IMG/VR virus record: IMGVR_UViG_3300044691_000157 | Coordinates: 1-37,906 of that record | Direction: 5' to 3' (one strand) | Length of the DNA: 37,906 nt | From: a virus | Shown: positions 5,996-11,696 of the stretch, piece after piece | Position numbering within the stretch: position 1 is the first letter of the stretch | How the letters are laid out: each line of letters starts with the position of its first letter | Notes under the pieces: model-generated | The model's database searches: none | What the model saw: only the letters and a program-made list of their open reading frames with translations | Told to the model about the DNA's origin: nothing | Translations under genes and position numbers: made by a program

Positions 5996-6645
5996 TTCGC
6001 CGCACCTCCCGAGTTGGTCGATGAGATCGCGAGTGCATCTCGGGCGATGTTTCGCATTTTCACGCAAATGTACTCGGCGTTAGTCCCTTCATTTGCGATC
6101 TGCTCTAGGGCCGCGCGCAATTTCGCCAGACGCTTCTCACGGGCCGCGCCGACGCGCCGGACCGTCTCGCGGTAGGTCTCATTTGGTGGTTGGGCAAGAC
6201 CATCACGCCGTCGCGCTTGGACGCCGACCTCTTGTAGGTATTTCCATGACTGGGCGCGCAAGCGCTCGATCTCGTCAGCAGCCTCGCCCATGATCCTGGT
6301 ATCGGCACCACGGCAAAGGTCAGGCGCATCCGGGTCGTTCAATCCGCCGCAAACGGCGCAGGGCTTGTCGTTTGGGGCCGTCCAATAATGCGGAGATAGT
6401 TTGTCATATGGACAGGCCGGCAGCGGCTCGCTGGAGCGCAAGCGCTGCACGATATCCACCGTCGCCGTGTGCCGCGGTGTTTCTGTGCTGGGAGGGGCGG
6501 CGTGCGTATTCCACTCGGCGAATGTGTACGCAACCAACTTTGTGCCCTCGCATTCCGGCGTAATGCAGCGGGCCATTGCAGGAGGGCCAGTTCTGGTGCC
6601 CGGCTTCTTCTTGCAAAACGGGCAGTAGAGCAACAGTTCGCTCAT
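5992..6645 (-). CDS. Lar-like zinc protein with helical extension (217 aa)
   Basis: Residues 1-50 (LLYCPFCKKKPGTRTGPPAMARCITPECEG...AYTFAEWNT) carry a CPFC pair, a second Cys pair and a closing W-N, the layout of the Lar/restriction-alleviation zinc-ribbon family. A second Cys cluster (CPYDKL, CAVCGG, LCRG) occupies about 75-115. The remainder (GEAADEIERLRAQSW and on) is helical, like phage proteins that end in 'ADEIERLR'. In lambdoid phages Lar lowers the effect of type I restriction. Here the role is inferred from the domain and from two nearby methylases. Overlaps both neighbours by 4 nt. Confidence 0.65.
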   Translation of the reverse strand: MSELLLYCPFCKKKPGTRTGPPAMARCITPECEGTKLVAYTFAEWNTHAAPPSTETPRHTATVDIVQRLRSSEPLPACPYDKLSPHYWTAPNDKPCAVCGGLNDPDAPDLCRGADTRIMGEAADEIERLRAQSWKYLQEVGVQARRRDGLAQPPNETYRETVRRVGAAREKRLAKLRAALEQIANEGTNAEYICVKMRNIARDALAISSTNSGGAAK

Positions 6646-7007
6646 AGCGGTTTCTCAGGTTCGAGGGCGGCGCGATTAAGGGCAATCTGTGCATCCGCAA
6701 TGCGCTCGTTGTCGGTCAGGCTAGCCTTGCGCAGCGCGGCGCTGGCGTCTCTGATCGAAGCCTCGTAGACTGCGGCCCGCTTTGTGAGGGATGCAATTTC
6801 GTCGGCGGCCTCGCTAACCCAACGGCTGTTTTCGGCCCCGGTTTGTTGAGCGATGAAAGACGCGGTTCGGCGCAGGCGTTCCACGATCCTGGGCTGACAC
6901 TGAGGGGGTAGGGCGGTCGGCAATAAGTCTTCGTTACCGTCTGCGATGGCGCGCTGGCGGTCGAGTTCATCCATCGTCTTTTCGTCGCTGTGCGCGAGTT
7001 TGCTCAT
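6642..7007 (-). CDS. Hypothetical helical protein (121 aa)
   Basis: The start at 7007 (MSKLAHSDEKTMDELDRQRA) overlaps the upstream stop as ATGA, so an in-frame ATG 33 nt upstream is not used. The sequence contains RIVERLRRTASFIAQQTG and WVSEAADEIASLTKRAAVYEASIRDA. The 'AADEIASL' element is common in phage early proteins and predicts a long amphipathic helix. No enzyme motif is seen. Function unknown. Confidence 0.6.
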   Translation of the reverse strand: MSKLAHSDEKTMDELDRQRAIADGNEDLLPTALPPQCQPRIVERLRRTASFIAQQTGAENSRWVSEAADEIASLTKRAAVYEASIRDASAALRKASLTDNERIADAQIALNRAALEPEKPL

Positions 7008-7207
7008 GCCGCACGCCTTTCCTGTTTGAGGTCGTACCAAGTGAAAATCTCGCAGGCCGGGCAGTAGGCTACGTGCTCGCCGCGGCCCTTTGCGAAGCCG
7101 CTCTCATGGGTGCGCGTGAGGATGCCGGTGCATTGGAAGCAGCCCGCGTCGGTATGGCTTTCGAACTTGGGGAAGCGCTTGCTGGCGTTCTGGGCTGCGA
7201 AGGTCAT
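7004..7207 (-). CDS. Small zinc-ribbon protein (67 aa), first gene of the distal leftward unit
   Basis: Contains GCFQCTG and YCPACEIF, two CxxC pairs about 26 residues apart, which should form a zinc knuckle. The ATG follows GGAGAGAG at 6-7 nt. This is the first gene downstream of a strong leftward promoter at 7241-7268, so expression of the methylase and integrase genes that follow may be set here. Its exact role is unknown; zinc-ribbon proteins at such positions are often nucleic-acid binders. Confidence 0.65.
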   Translation of the reverse strand: MTFAAQNASKRFPKFESHTDAGCFQCTGILTRTHESGFAKGRGEHVAYCPACEIFTWYDLKQERRAA

Positions 7208-7219
7208 CTGCTCTCTCCG

Positions 7220-7248
7220 TTGACTCTGTATCTGATATGACTTATATA
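7220..7248 (+). promoter_or_regulatory. Rightward sigma70-like promoter for the RHH gene
   Basis: TTGACT (7220-7225), 17-nt spacer, TATATA (7243-7248). It points toward the 52-aa ribbon-helix-helix gene, whose ATG lies 45 nt beyond the -10. A CTGATATGAC element (7232-7241) lies in the spacer, and CTCATACGAG (7250-7259) covers the predicted transcription start. Confidence 0.6.
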
Positions 7249-7281
7249 CCTCATACGAGATACGTCAATACCTCATATGAG
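7232..7281. promoter_or_regulatory. Three related 10-bp palindromic elements (putative operators)
   Basis: CTGATATGAC (7232-7241), CTCATACGAG (7250-7259) and CTCATATGAG (7272-7281, a perfect palindrome). The last two are part of a longer direct repeat, ATACCTCATA(C/T)GAGA. Starts are 18 and 22 bp apart, close to two helical turns. Their positions inside and beside two opposed promoters suit a small repressor; the ribbon-helix-helix protein encoded next to them is the natural candidate. Confidence 0.55.
7241..7268 (-). promoter_or_regulatory. Leftward sigma70-like promoter for the 7004-7207 unit
   Basis: Reading the minus strand: TTGACG (7268-7263), 16-nt spacer, TATAAG (7246-7241). Its -10 box overlaps the -10 of the opposing promoter, so the two face each other and can hardly fire together. 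The element CTCATACGAG (7250-7259) lies inside the spacer and CTCATATGAG (7272-7281) just upstream of the -35. Confidence 0.6.
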
Positions 7282-7292
7282 AAATAATCGAC

Positions 7293-7451
7293 ATGGGACG
7301 AATAAAAAGATGGGCCGAAGATATGCAGGCCCGGTTTGCCGAGGGCACCTTTGCCCGGATCGACGCCGTTCTGACCGAGGGCGAGGAGCGCACGGCATTT
7401 GTGCGGGAAGCCGTTGAACGCGAGCTAAAGCGCCGGGAACGTAAGGGGTAA
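7293..7451 (+). CDS. Ribbon-helix-helix DNA-binding protein (52 aa)
   Basis: The frame MGRIKRWAEDMQARFAEGTFARIDAVL, then TEGEERTAFVREAVERELKRRERKG. This is a minimal ribbon-helix-helix protein: a short N-terminal beta strand (around QARFAEGTFARI), helix A (RIDAVL), the 'G-E-E-R-T-A-F-V-R-E-A-V-E-R-E-L' turn and helix B. It resembles the YlcI/YnfO-like phage family. It would bind DNA as a dimer at short palindromes. It is on the opposite strand from all surrounding genes, directly beside three palindromic elements and its own promoter. Autorepression and control of the leftward unit are inferred. Confidence 0.7.
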   Translation: MGRIKRWAEDMQARFAEGTFARIDAVLTEGEERTAFVREAVERELKRRERKG

Positions 7452-7472
7452 GGGACATCATCGATTTCCCTT
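7450..7472. terminator. Weak hairpin between convergent genes
   Basis: AAGGGA (7450-7455) pairs with TCCCTT (7467-7472) across an 11-nt loop, between the 3' ends of the convergent RHH gene and the 40-aa membrane protein gene. No clear U-tract follows on either strand, so terminator activity is uncertain. Confidence 0.25.
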
Positions 7473-7480
7473 CAACAACA

Positions 7481-7603
7481 TCACAGCCCCATCCAGAAGA
7501 CGGCCAGCCAGAACGCGACGGCCAACGGAAGCGCCCATTTCCAGTTGCCCTCGAATAGCCATTGCCAGCCTTCTTCGATAATGTCGGTTGGTTTGCTGGT
7601 CAT
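7481..7603 (-). CDS. Single-pass membrane mini-protein (40 aa)
   Basis: The ATG at 7603 overlaps the upstream stop (ATGA) and opens MTSKPTDIIEEGWQWLFEGNWKWALPLAVAFWLAVFWMGL. The last 18 residues (ALPLAVAFWLAVFWMGL) form a clear membrane helix that reaches the C-terminus, preceded by Trp-rich interface residues. Such small inner-membrane proteins in phage early operons can take part in superinfection exclusion or lysis control, but nothing here decides the role. Confidence 0.55.
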   Translation of the reverse strand: MTSKPTDIIEEGWQWLFEGNWKWALPLAVAFWLAVFWMGL

Positions 7604-7845
7604 GTTATGCTCCGAGGCTCGCGTTCCATCTCCAGAACAACCGCGGACAATTGCATGTCGGGATCGGCGTTCGTGTTGGCGGGCCGTTCGGCGAGGCACG
7701 GGATCTCAAACGCCTTGCAGACCTTTGCGATCAGGAAGCGCAGCGTTTGCTCGTCGCTCTCCGGCAACACGCCGGACGCGCAAAGCTTCTCGCATTTGAC
7801 GATGAGGGCAGAGGCGGCCAATAATTTTTGCAACTCATTGCTCAT
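7600..7845 (-). CDS. Hypothetical protein (81 aa)
   Basis: The start at 7845 (MSNELQKLLAASALIVKCEKL) lies 8 nt after GGAAGGG. A longer frame would begin 24 nt upstream. The sequence contains two Cys in the first helix and SDEQTLRFLIAKVCKAFEIPCL in the middle, predicted mostly helical. It overlaps the nuclease gene by 11 nt and the membrane mini-protein by 4 nt. No known family. Confidence 0.55.
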   Translation of the reverse strand: MSNELQKLLAASALIVKCEKLCASGVLPESDEQTLRFLIAKVCKAFEIPCLAERPANTNADPDMQLSAVVLEMEREPRSIT

Positions 7846-8506
7846 GACGCAATCCCTTCCTGGCTTCACGGTCCGCTTGCGAAAGAAGAGGCGTGTTCAT
7901 TGCATCTTCGAATTTCCAACCACGATTAATGCGGTTGTAGAAATTATTTAGATTAACCAGCGGCGAGCCAACACGATGAGCGTCAGCAAGAGACATCGCC
8001 CGTCCTTGGAAAAAGACAACGTGATTTGTGCAGACGTTATTCGCTTGCTCTACAGGCGTCGCCCACTTGCAATTGCCGGGTTCGTAATTCCCGTTGTTGT
8101 CGAGACGTTCGATAGAATGCTTTGCGCTAGGCTTTGCGCCCATATCAGCGAAAAAATTCTCGAACACCAGCCACCGCTCGCAAACCGAAATGCCCCTACC
8201 GCCATAGCGGTCCCAGCGCTTATTCTTGGGGTTGGAGCAGCGATCACGCATTAGATTCCATGATCTAAACTCGGCAGTTTTAGATCGACCATGAGTGGTA
8301 TTTTTCTTGTTTCGATTTTCTCGACCGAAACAACCACAGGACGTGGTATTCCCGTTTCTCAAATGTCCCGCTATCACGACTGATTGTCGTCCGCACGAAC
8401 ACTGACAATTCCACTGCACAGAACCGCGGCTATTATTCTCTGCGCGCGACAAAACTGTCAGGCGGGAGAAAATCCGTCCGGTCATGTCAATGAAATTGTG
8501 CGACAT
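7835..8506 (-). CDS. HNH-like phage endonuclease with N-terminal zinc motif (223 aa)
   Basis: Probably a free-standing, homing-type DNA endonuclease. The N-terminal part (WNCQCSCGRQ and TTSCGCFGR) supplies a Cys cluster for zinc. The central part, WDRYGGRGISVCERW followed by SIERLDNNGNYEPGNCKWAT, is the hallmark of the phage HNH-type family that also includes the gene at 35878-36477. The C-terminal 60 residues look like a DNA-binding tail. It sits between short co-oriented phage genes. The start ATG at 8506 is chosen because the upstream gene ends at 8511; no good Shine-Dalgarno is seen. The nuclease family is likely; activity is unproven. Confidence 0.75.
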   Translation of the reverse strand: MSHNFIDMTGRIFSRLTVLSRAENNSRGSVQWNCQCSCGRQSVVIAGHLRNGNTTSCGCFGRENRNKKNTTHGRSKTAEFRSWNLMRDRCSNPKNKRWDRYGGRGISVCERWLVFENFFADMGAKPSAKHSIERLDNNGNYEPGNCKWATPVEQANNVCTNHVVFFQGRAMSLADAHRVGSPLVNLNNFYNRINRGWKFEDAMNTPLLSQADREARKGLRHEQ

Positions 8507-8510
8507 GGCG

Positions 8511-8828
8511 TTACGCCGCCTCATGCTTGCGAAGATCGCGCTTGTGATCGAACTGAGCTGTCTGCCGATCATCCAGCACATCGGCAATCGCCGATTGTGC
8601 GGCAGCGAACGAGACCTCGCCCAGGATTTCGTCGGTCACGTCCCGGCAACTGCCGGTCACGGGGTTGGCTTCAAGGACTGTCAGCACGTCCCGGTATTCT
8701 CCGGCGCCGATGTCCTCGATCACGCACTTGCGCGAATTGCGGTCCCGGTCGATCTCGACGAACGAACGTCCGATCCGGCCAAAGTCGCATTCGATGAAAT
8801 AAAGAGTCTGGTTGATTGGCTGGCGCAT
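8511..8828 (-). CDS. Conserved phage protein, first gene of the leftward operon (105 aa)
   Basis: Contains TLYFIECDFGRIGRSFVEIDRDRN, then VIEDIGAGEYRDVLTVLEANPVTGSCRDVTDEILGE. This pattern is familiar from rhizobial phages, where it stands as a conserved hypothetical protein. It is the first gene after the repressor-controlled left operator region, and its ATG follows GGAGAGACG. By position it would be the first early protein made from the leftward promoter. The fold looks alpha/beta; function unknown. Confidence 0.65.
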   Translation of the reverse strand: MRQPINQTLYFIECDFGRIGRSFVEIDRDRNSRKCVIEDIGAGEYRDVLTVLEANPVTGSCRDVTDEILGEVSFAAAQSAIADVLDDRQTAQFDHKRDLRKHEAA

Positions 8829-8874
8829 CTCGTCTCTCCAACGAATGGTCGGTAGGTCGCTGCCGATGGAGAGA

Positions 8875-8925
8875 TGAAAGCACAGCTTTCAATAGGATGC
8901 AAGCGAAATGAAAGAAATACTTTCA
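8875..8925. promoter_or_regulatory. Left operator pair for the phage repressor
   Basis: Two 17-bp sites with consensus TGAAAG-N5-CTTTCA: 8875-8891 and 8909-8925, starts 34 bp apart. The same motif recurs on the other side of the repressor gene. A plausible weak leftward promoter (TTTCTT, 17 nt, TATTGA) would lie across the two sites, so bound repressor would block it. The promoter call is tentative; the repeated motif is directly visible. Confidence 0.65.
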
Positions 8926-8971
8926 ATTATTTTGGGCGGGATTCGGAAACGGTGATTCTGGCCGCCAGTTC

Positions 8972-9757
8972 CTAGGGGGAGCCGGCCATTACAATCTTAT
9001 GGAGGGCCACTACCGCACTGCACGCAAAGGTTAGAACCTTTTTCGGGTGCAGTTGCATGACTTTTAGCGTCTTGTCGTCCTTTGAGACGAACCGCTTGAC
9101 GTAGCCGACCACGGGTCCGCCGTCCGATGTTTGGATTTGAACCACTACATCGTCGTCTTTTTTGATCGGTTCATATGGATGAACGAAGACGACCTCGCCG
9201 TGCTTGAATCTCTCAAGCATCGAATTGCCTATAACGTAGACAGCATAGGCGTCAGGAACGCCGTGCAACTTCGGTGGGGCCTCGATCTCTCCGAAATTGT
9301 CATCGGCGGTAAAGATTAGCGCACCTTCTCTTCCGCCCATGCCCTGGCCCCTGATCGGAACTCTCGCATACCCCTCGATGGGTAGGCCAAGCTCGGCATT
9401 GTGCACGAATTTCCTTCGCGCGGTATTTATTTGTCGTGGGGCCGACACAATACCTTTGGACGTTCCACTTTCCGGAACTTTTGATTCAAATATCATCGGC
9501 TCAATGCCGATCCCGCGTTCGAGCCAGTTAAGATCGACATCGAACTTGTCGGATATGGCGGACAGGTTGGCGCGGCTGATCCCGCCGCCCCGCTCCCAGT
9601 TCCCCACGGCGCCGCGGGTGACCCTGATGCCTTCGACCTCGCCGAGGGCCTCGGCGAATTTCTCCTGCGACAGGCGCGCCCGTTTGCGGACCTGCTTAAT
9701 TCTTGTGGCTCTATTCCCCATGTCATCGAGAGTGCCCTTTTCCCATCGCGCATTCAT
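8972..9757 (-). CDS. cI-like: S24-type phage repressor, CI-like (261 aa)
   Basis: This maintains lysogeny by repressing the early promoters. Residues 16-82 are an XRE-type helix-turn-helix (RIKQVRKRARLSQEKFAEAL, then RGAVGNWERGG). Residues 125-258 are a LexA/S24-type domain with the catalytic Ser179 in GNSML and Lys221 in GYVKRF. The cleavage-region equivalent (GQGMGGREGAL) lacks the classical Ala-Gly or Cys-Gly pair in obvious form, so self-cleavage is uncertain. The ATG at 9757 sits a few bases after a TATATC -10-like box and could be leaderless; an alternative ATG lies at 9721. The gene is flanked by TGAAAG-N5-CTTTCA operators on both sides. Confidence 0.9.
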   Translation of the reverse strand: MNARWEKGTLDDMGNRATRIKQVRKRARLSQEKFAEALGEVEGIRVTRGAVGNWERGGGISRANLSAISDKFDVDLNWLERGIGIEPMIFESKVPESGTSKGIVSAPRQINTARRKFVHNAELGLPIEGYARVPIRGQGMGGREGALIFTADDNFGEIEAPPKLHGVPDAYAVYVIGNSMLERFKHGEVVFVHPYEPIKKDDDVVVQIQTSDGGPVVGYVKRFVSKDDKTLKVMQLHPKKVLTFACSAVVALHKIVMAGSP

Positions 9758-9797
9758 CGAAAGATATACTTGCAATTGGATGAAAGCTGTGCTTTCA
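9758..9797. promoter_or_regulatory. Right operator pair between repressor and Cro-like genes
   Basis: A perfect-consensus site TGAAAG-N5-CTTTCA at 9781-9797 and a degenerate one at 9758-9774 (CGAAAG-N5-CTTGCA), 23 bp apart. A rightward promoter TTGCAA (9770-9775), 17 nt, TTTCAA (9793-9798) would overlap the sites and place its start near the Cro-like ATG at 9805. A TATATC box on the minus strand (9768-9763) would serve the repressor gene. Confidence 0.65.
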
Positions 9798-9804
9798 ATG
9801 TGGC

Positions 9805-10047
9805 ATGAGCGATTTGGAACCAGTATCCGACCCGGCCGCGGTTGCCCTGACTGAGGCAAAACAGGCCGTAAACGGCGCCAGCGGCCTTGCCCGTGCGCTT
9901 GGGGATGAGATCAGCCCGCAGGCTATCTCCCAATGGAAGCGCGTCCCAGCGGAGCGCGTGGCCGATGTGGAGCGGGTGACTGGAGTTCCTCGGCATCGGC
10001 TCCGACCTGACATTTTTGCGCAGCCCACGGCAGAGAGCGCAGTATGA
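9805..10047 (+). CDS. Cro-like helix-turn-helix protein, YdaS family (80 aa)
   Basis: Residues 15-70 (EAKQAVNGASGLARALGDEISPQAISQWKRVPAERVADVERVTGVPRHRLRPDIF) fit the YdaS/Cro-like pattern: a first helix, 'G-L-A-R-A-L-G', the recognition helix 'A-I-S-Q-W-K-R-V-P' and the closing 'V-T-G-V-x-R-H-x-L-R-P-D'. It is divergent from the repressor gene, the classic Cro position, and would favour lytic growth. No Shine-Dalgarno precedes the ATG and the probable -10 is about 7 nt upstream, so the mRNA may be leaderless. Overlaps the next frame by 4 nt. Confidence 0.8.
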   Translation: MSDLEPVSDPAAVALTEAKQAVNGASGLARALGDEISPQAISQWKRVPAERVADVERVTGVPRHRLRPDIFAQPTAESAV

Positions 10048-10286
10048 CCCATTGGCGCACAAATACAGGCGGACGGCTGACGGCGGGGGCACACCATCAA
10101 CCGTCCGCACGCGCGGATACTCAGCGCGATCCTCTTCTATTACCGACGCAATCGCTGCGCCCTGATCCTCTTCACATGACCGATGCCGATCGCAGCCGGA
10201 TTGTTGGCCGCGTCATGGTGATTTTTCTGTCTTTCTGGTTTCTCGTCCCGATGATCCTTGCCGGGATCATGATGGGTTCTCGATAA
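10044..10286 (+). CDS. Small putative membrane protein (80 aa, or 36 aa from 10176)
   Basis: The frame begins by a 4-nt overlap (ATGA) with the Cro-like gene. The first 44 residues are low-complexity and polar. An internal ATG at 10176 opens MTDADRSRIVGRVMVIFLSFWFLVPMILAGIMMGSR, which is a short cytoplasmic head plus one membrane helix (about VMVIFLSFWFLVPMILAGIMM). The short form may be the real product. No family recognised; membrane localisation is the only safe inference. Confidence 0.4.
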   Translation: MTHWRTNTGGRLTAGAHHQPSARADTQRDPLLLPTQSLRPDPLHMTDADRSRIVGRVMVIFLSFWFLVPMILAGIMMGSR

Positions 10287-10344
10287 CGCGCGTTCGGTTG
10301 CCGCCGAAAGCGTCAGCCAAGTTGTTTCTGTGTCCGCTTTCTTC

Positions 10345-10755
10345 ATGTCGAGCAACATGCATGAAGAGGATTTGAAAGTGCTCAAAAAGTTTTTGACGGG
10401 TAGGCAAATGAGTGAAACCGCGTTCGTACAAGAAGCCGCGCAGTGGTCGCGAGAATTAACGCGAATGCGAGCAAGCGGACCAGGCGATGCCGAGAACGCT
10501 TTGCGAGGAATCGAACAAGAATATGGCATCAACTACTGGACACTCTGGCAGCTCCGTTACCGGCTCGCCGCCGTCAAAAAGATCAGTGCCGGAACATACG
10601 CGCTTATCAGAGCTGCCTACGAAGCCGAGCGAACCAGACAATTCAACAAACTCAAACGTGACATCGAGCGAACCGAATCCGTTGCCGGGGCTTCTCACCA
10701 TCTGGTGGCATCGGCTCGCGCTTTGGTGGACGCGAATAAGGGGGAATCGAAATGA
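10345..10755 (+). CDS. Conserved phage early protein (136 aa)
   Basis: Starts are ambiguous: GTG at 10330, ATG at 10345 or ATG at 10357; none has a strong Shine-Dalgarno, and the first ATG is chosen. The core EQEYGINYWTLWQLRYRLAAVKKISAGTYALIRAAYEAERTRQF is familiar from rhizobial phage early regions ('Y-x-x-L-W-x-L-R-Y-R' followed by 'Y-x-x-I-x-x-A-Y'). It is highly helical and basic, which could suit nucleic-acid binding. Overlaps the next gene by 4 nt. Function unknown. Confidence 0.6.
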   Translation: MSSNMHEEDLKVLKKFLTGRQMSETAFVQEAAQWSRELTRMRASGPGDAENALRGIEQEYGINYWTLWQLRYRLAAVKKISAGTYALIRAAYEAERTRQFNKLKRDIERTESVAGASHHLVASARALVDANKGESK

Positions 10756-11006
10756 CGAGAGATGAAGCGACAACCATCATGACAAAACTGAAGAAAAGCA
10801 AAAGTGATGATGATGTTAGTAATGTCATAGACGCATTCGTCGCCCTCGGCATGCTCAAGCTTGATGAGCCGAAGAGCGCTTGGCAAAAGTTTGAGGATGC
10901 CGCCGTCGCGAAGCACCAATGGCTATCCTCGAATGATCGAGTGAGCATTCTTTACGAGGTGCTTGAGTTGCTGGACATCACCGGCCTCAAGATCGTCGAG
11001 AAATAA
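10752..11006 (+). CDS. Hypothetical protein (84 aa)
   Basis: Begins MTRDEATTIMTKLKKSKSDDDVSNVIDAFVALGMLKLDEPKSAWQKF. The predicted structure is helical, with an N-terminal basic helix and an acidic middle. Coupled to the upstream gene by ATGA overlap. No known family or catalytic motif. The position between early regulators and the DnaA-like gene suggests a role in the early rightward programme, no more. Confidence 0.6.
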   Translation: MTRDEATTIMTKLKKSKSDDDVSNVIDAFVALGMLKLDEPKSAWQKFEDAAVAKHQWLSSNDRVSILYEVLELLDITGLKIVEK

Positions 11007-11049
11007 TCCGCGCGGATTAAGCAAGCCCGCGACACATGGGGGAAATGAA

Positions 11050-11529
11050 ATGACCGAACTCGCCGACCAGCACAACGCCCGCAAAGCACGCCTTCAGCGC
11101 TTCGCTGAAGCTGCGGCAAGATATGAGAGCAAGGGCAGGGCGCCAGCAGATATTCAGTCTTCCGCCGCGCTGGTGCGTTGCATGGCGACGCCTGCTCTGC
11201 GTATTCGGCGAGAATATGAAACACCAAACTCTCAGCCGATCTACGCTCCGATCACATGGCGCATTTTACGCGCCGTGTCCGATGAGTTTGACATGCCGGT
11301 TAGCGATATCATCAGCAAGCGACAGGAAGCTGAATATACCCTTCCGCGCTACGTTGTAATTGGCTTGATACTTCAACTCACCAATATGTCGCTGCCAGCC
11401 ATCGGGCGGCGCATCGGCGGTAGAGATCACACCACAGTTCTAAATGGTCGCAATAGGTTGGCAAAGCTTCTGGAGAGCGAAGCTTTCCGCAATCGGTTCG
11501 ACCAGATCAAGGCCGCGGTGGCCGCATGA
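11050..11529 (+). CDS. Stand-alone DnaA domain IV-like protein (159 aa)
   Basis: Residues 74-142 resemble the C-terminal DNA-binding domain of the bacterial initiator DnaA: AVSDEFDMPVSDIISKRQEAEYTLPRYVVIGLILQL, then SLPAIGRRIGGRDHTTVLNGRNRL. The signature G-R-D-H-T-T-V (124-130) is intact. The AAA+ ATPase domain is missing, and the N-terminal 70 residues are unrelated and helical. The protein could bind DnaA-box-like sites at the phage or host origin, or act as a transcription factor; which is unknown. The ATG at 11050 follows GGGGGAAATGAA. Overlaps the next gene by 4 nt. Confidence 0.8.
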   Translation: MTELADQHNARKARLQRFAEAAARYESKGRAPADIQSSAALVRCMATPALRIRREYETPNSQPIYAPITWRILRAVSDEFDMPVSDIISKRQEAEYTLPRYVVIGLILQLTNMSLPAIGRRIGGRDHTTVLNGRNRLAKLLESEAFRNRFDQIKAAVAA

Positions 11530-11696
11530 CCTACCCCGACGCCAAGAGCGTGCTGATCGTCAACCCGGAAAAGCGGGAAGCCGTTCTTAACGTGCTGGTT
11601 GAGGGCGAAGAAGTGAAGCGCTTCCGGCTCAATCAAGCGCAATTGCACCAGTTGAACACTCAAAGCGCCGACATTTTGATGAGGGATTTTCAGTGA
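11526..11696 (+). CDS. Small hypothetical protein (56 aa)
   Basis: Frame MTYPDAKSVLIVNPEKREAV, then LNVLVEGEEVKRFRLNQAQLHQLNTQSADILMRDFQ. Overlaps the DnaA-like stop (ATGA) and the nuclease start (GTGA), so it is embedded in a translationally coupled run and very probably real. Predicted beta-beta-alpha with a C-terminal helix. No family recognised. Confidence 0.6.
   Translation: MTYPDAKSVLIVNPEKREAVLNVLVEGEEVKRFRLNQAQLHQLNTQSADILMRDFQ

Noticed and set aside
7293-7451. RHH gene plus 40-aa membrane protein as a toxin-antitoxin pair
   Set aside because: The two genes are convergent on opposite strands and not an operon; the 40-aa protein belongs to the leftward coupled run.
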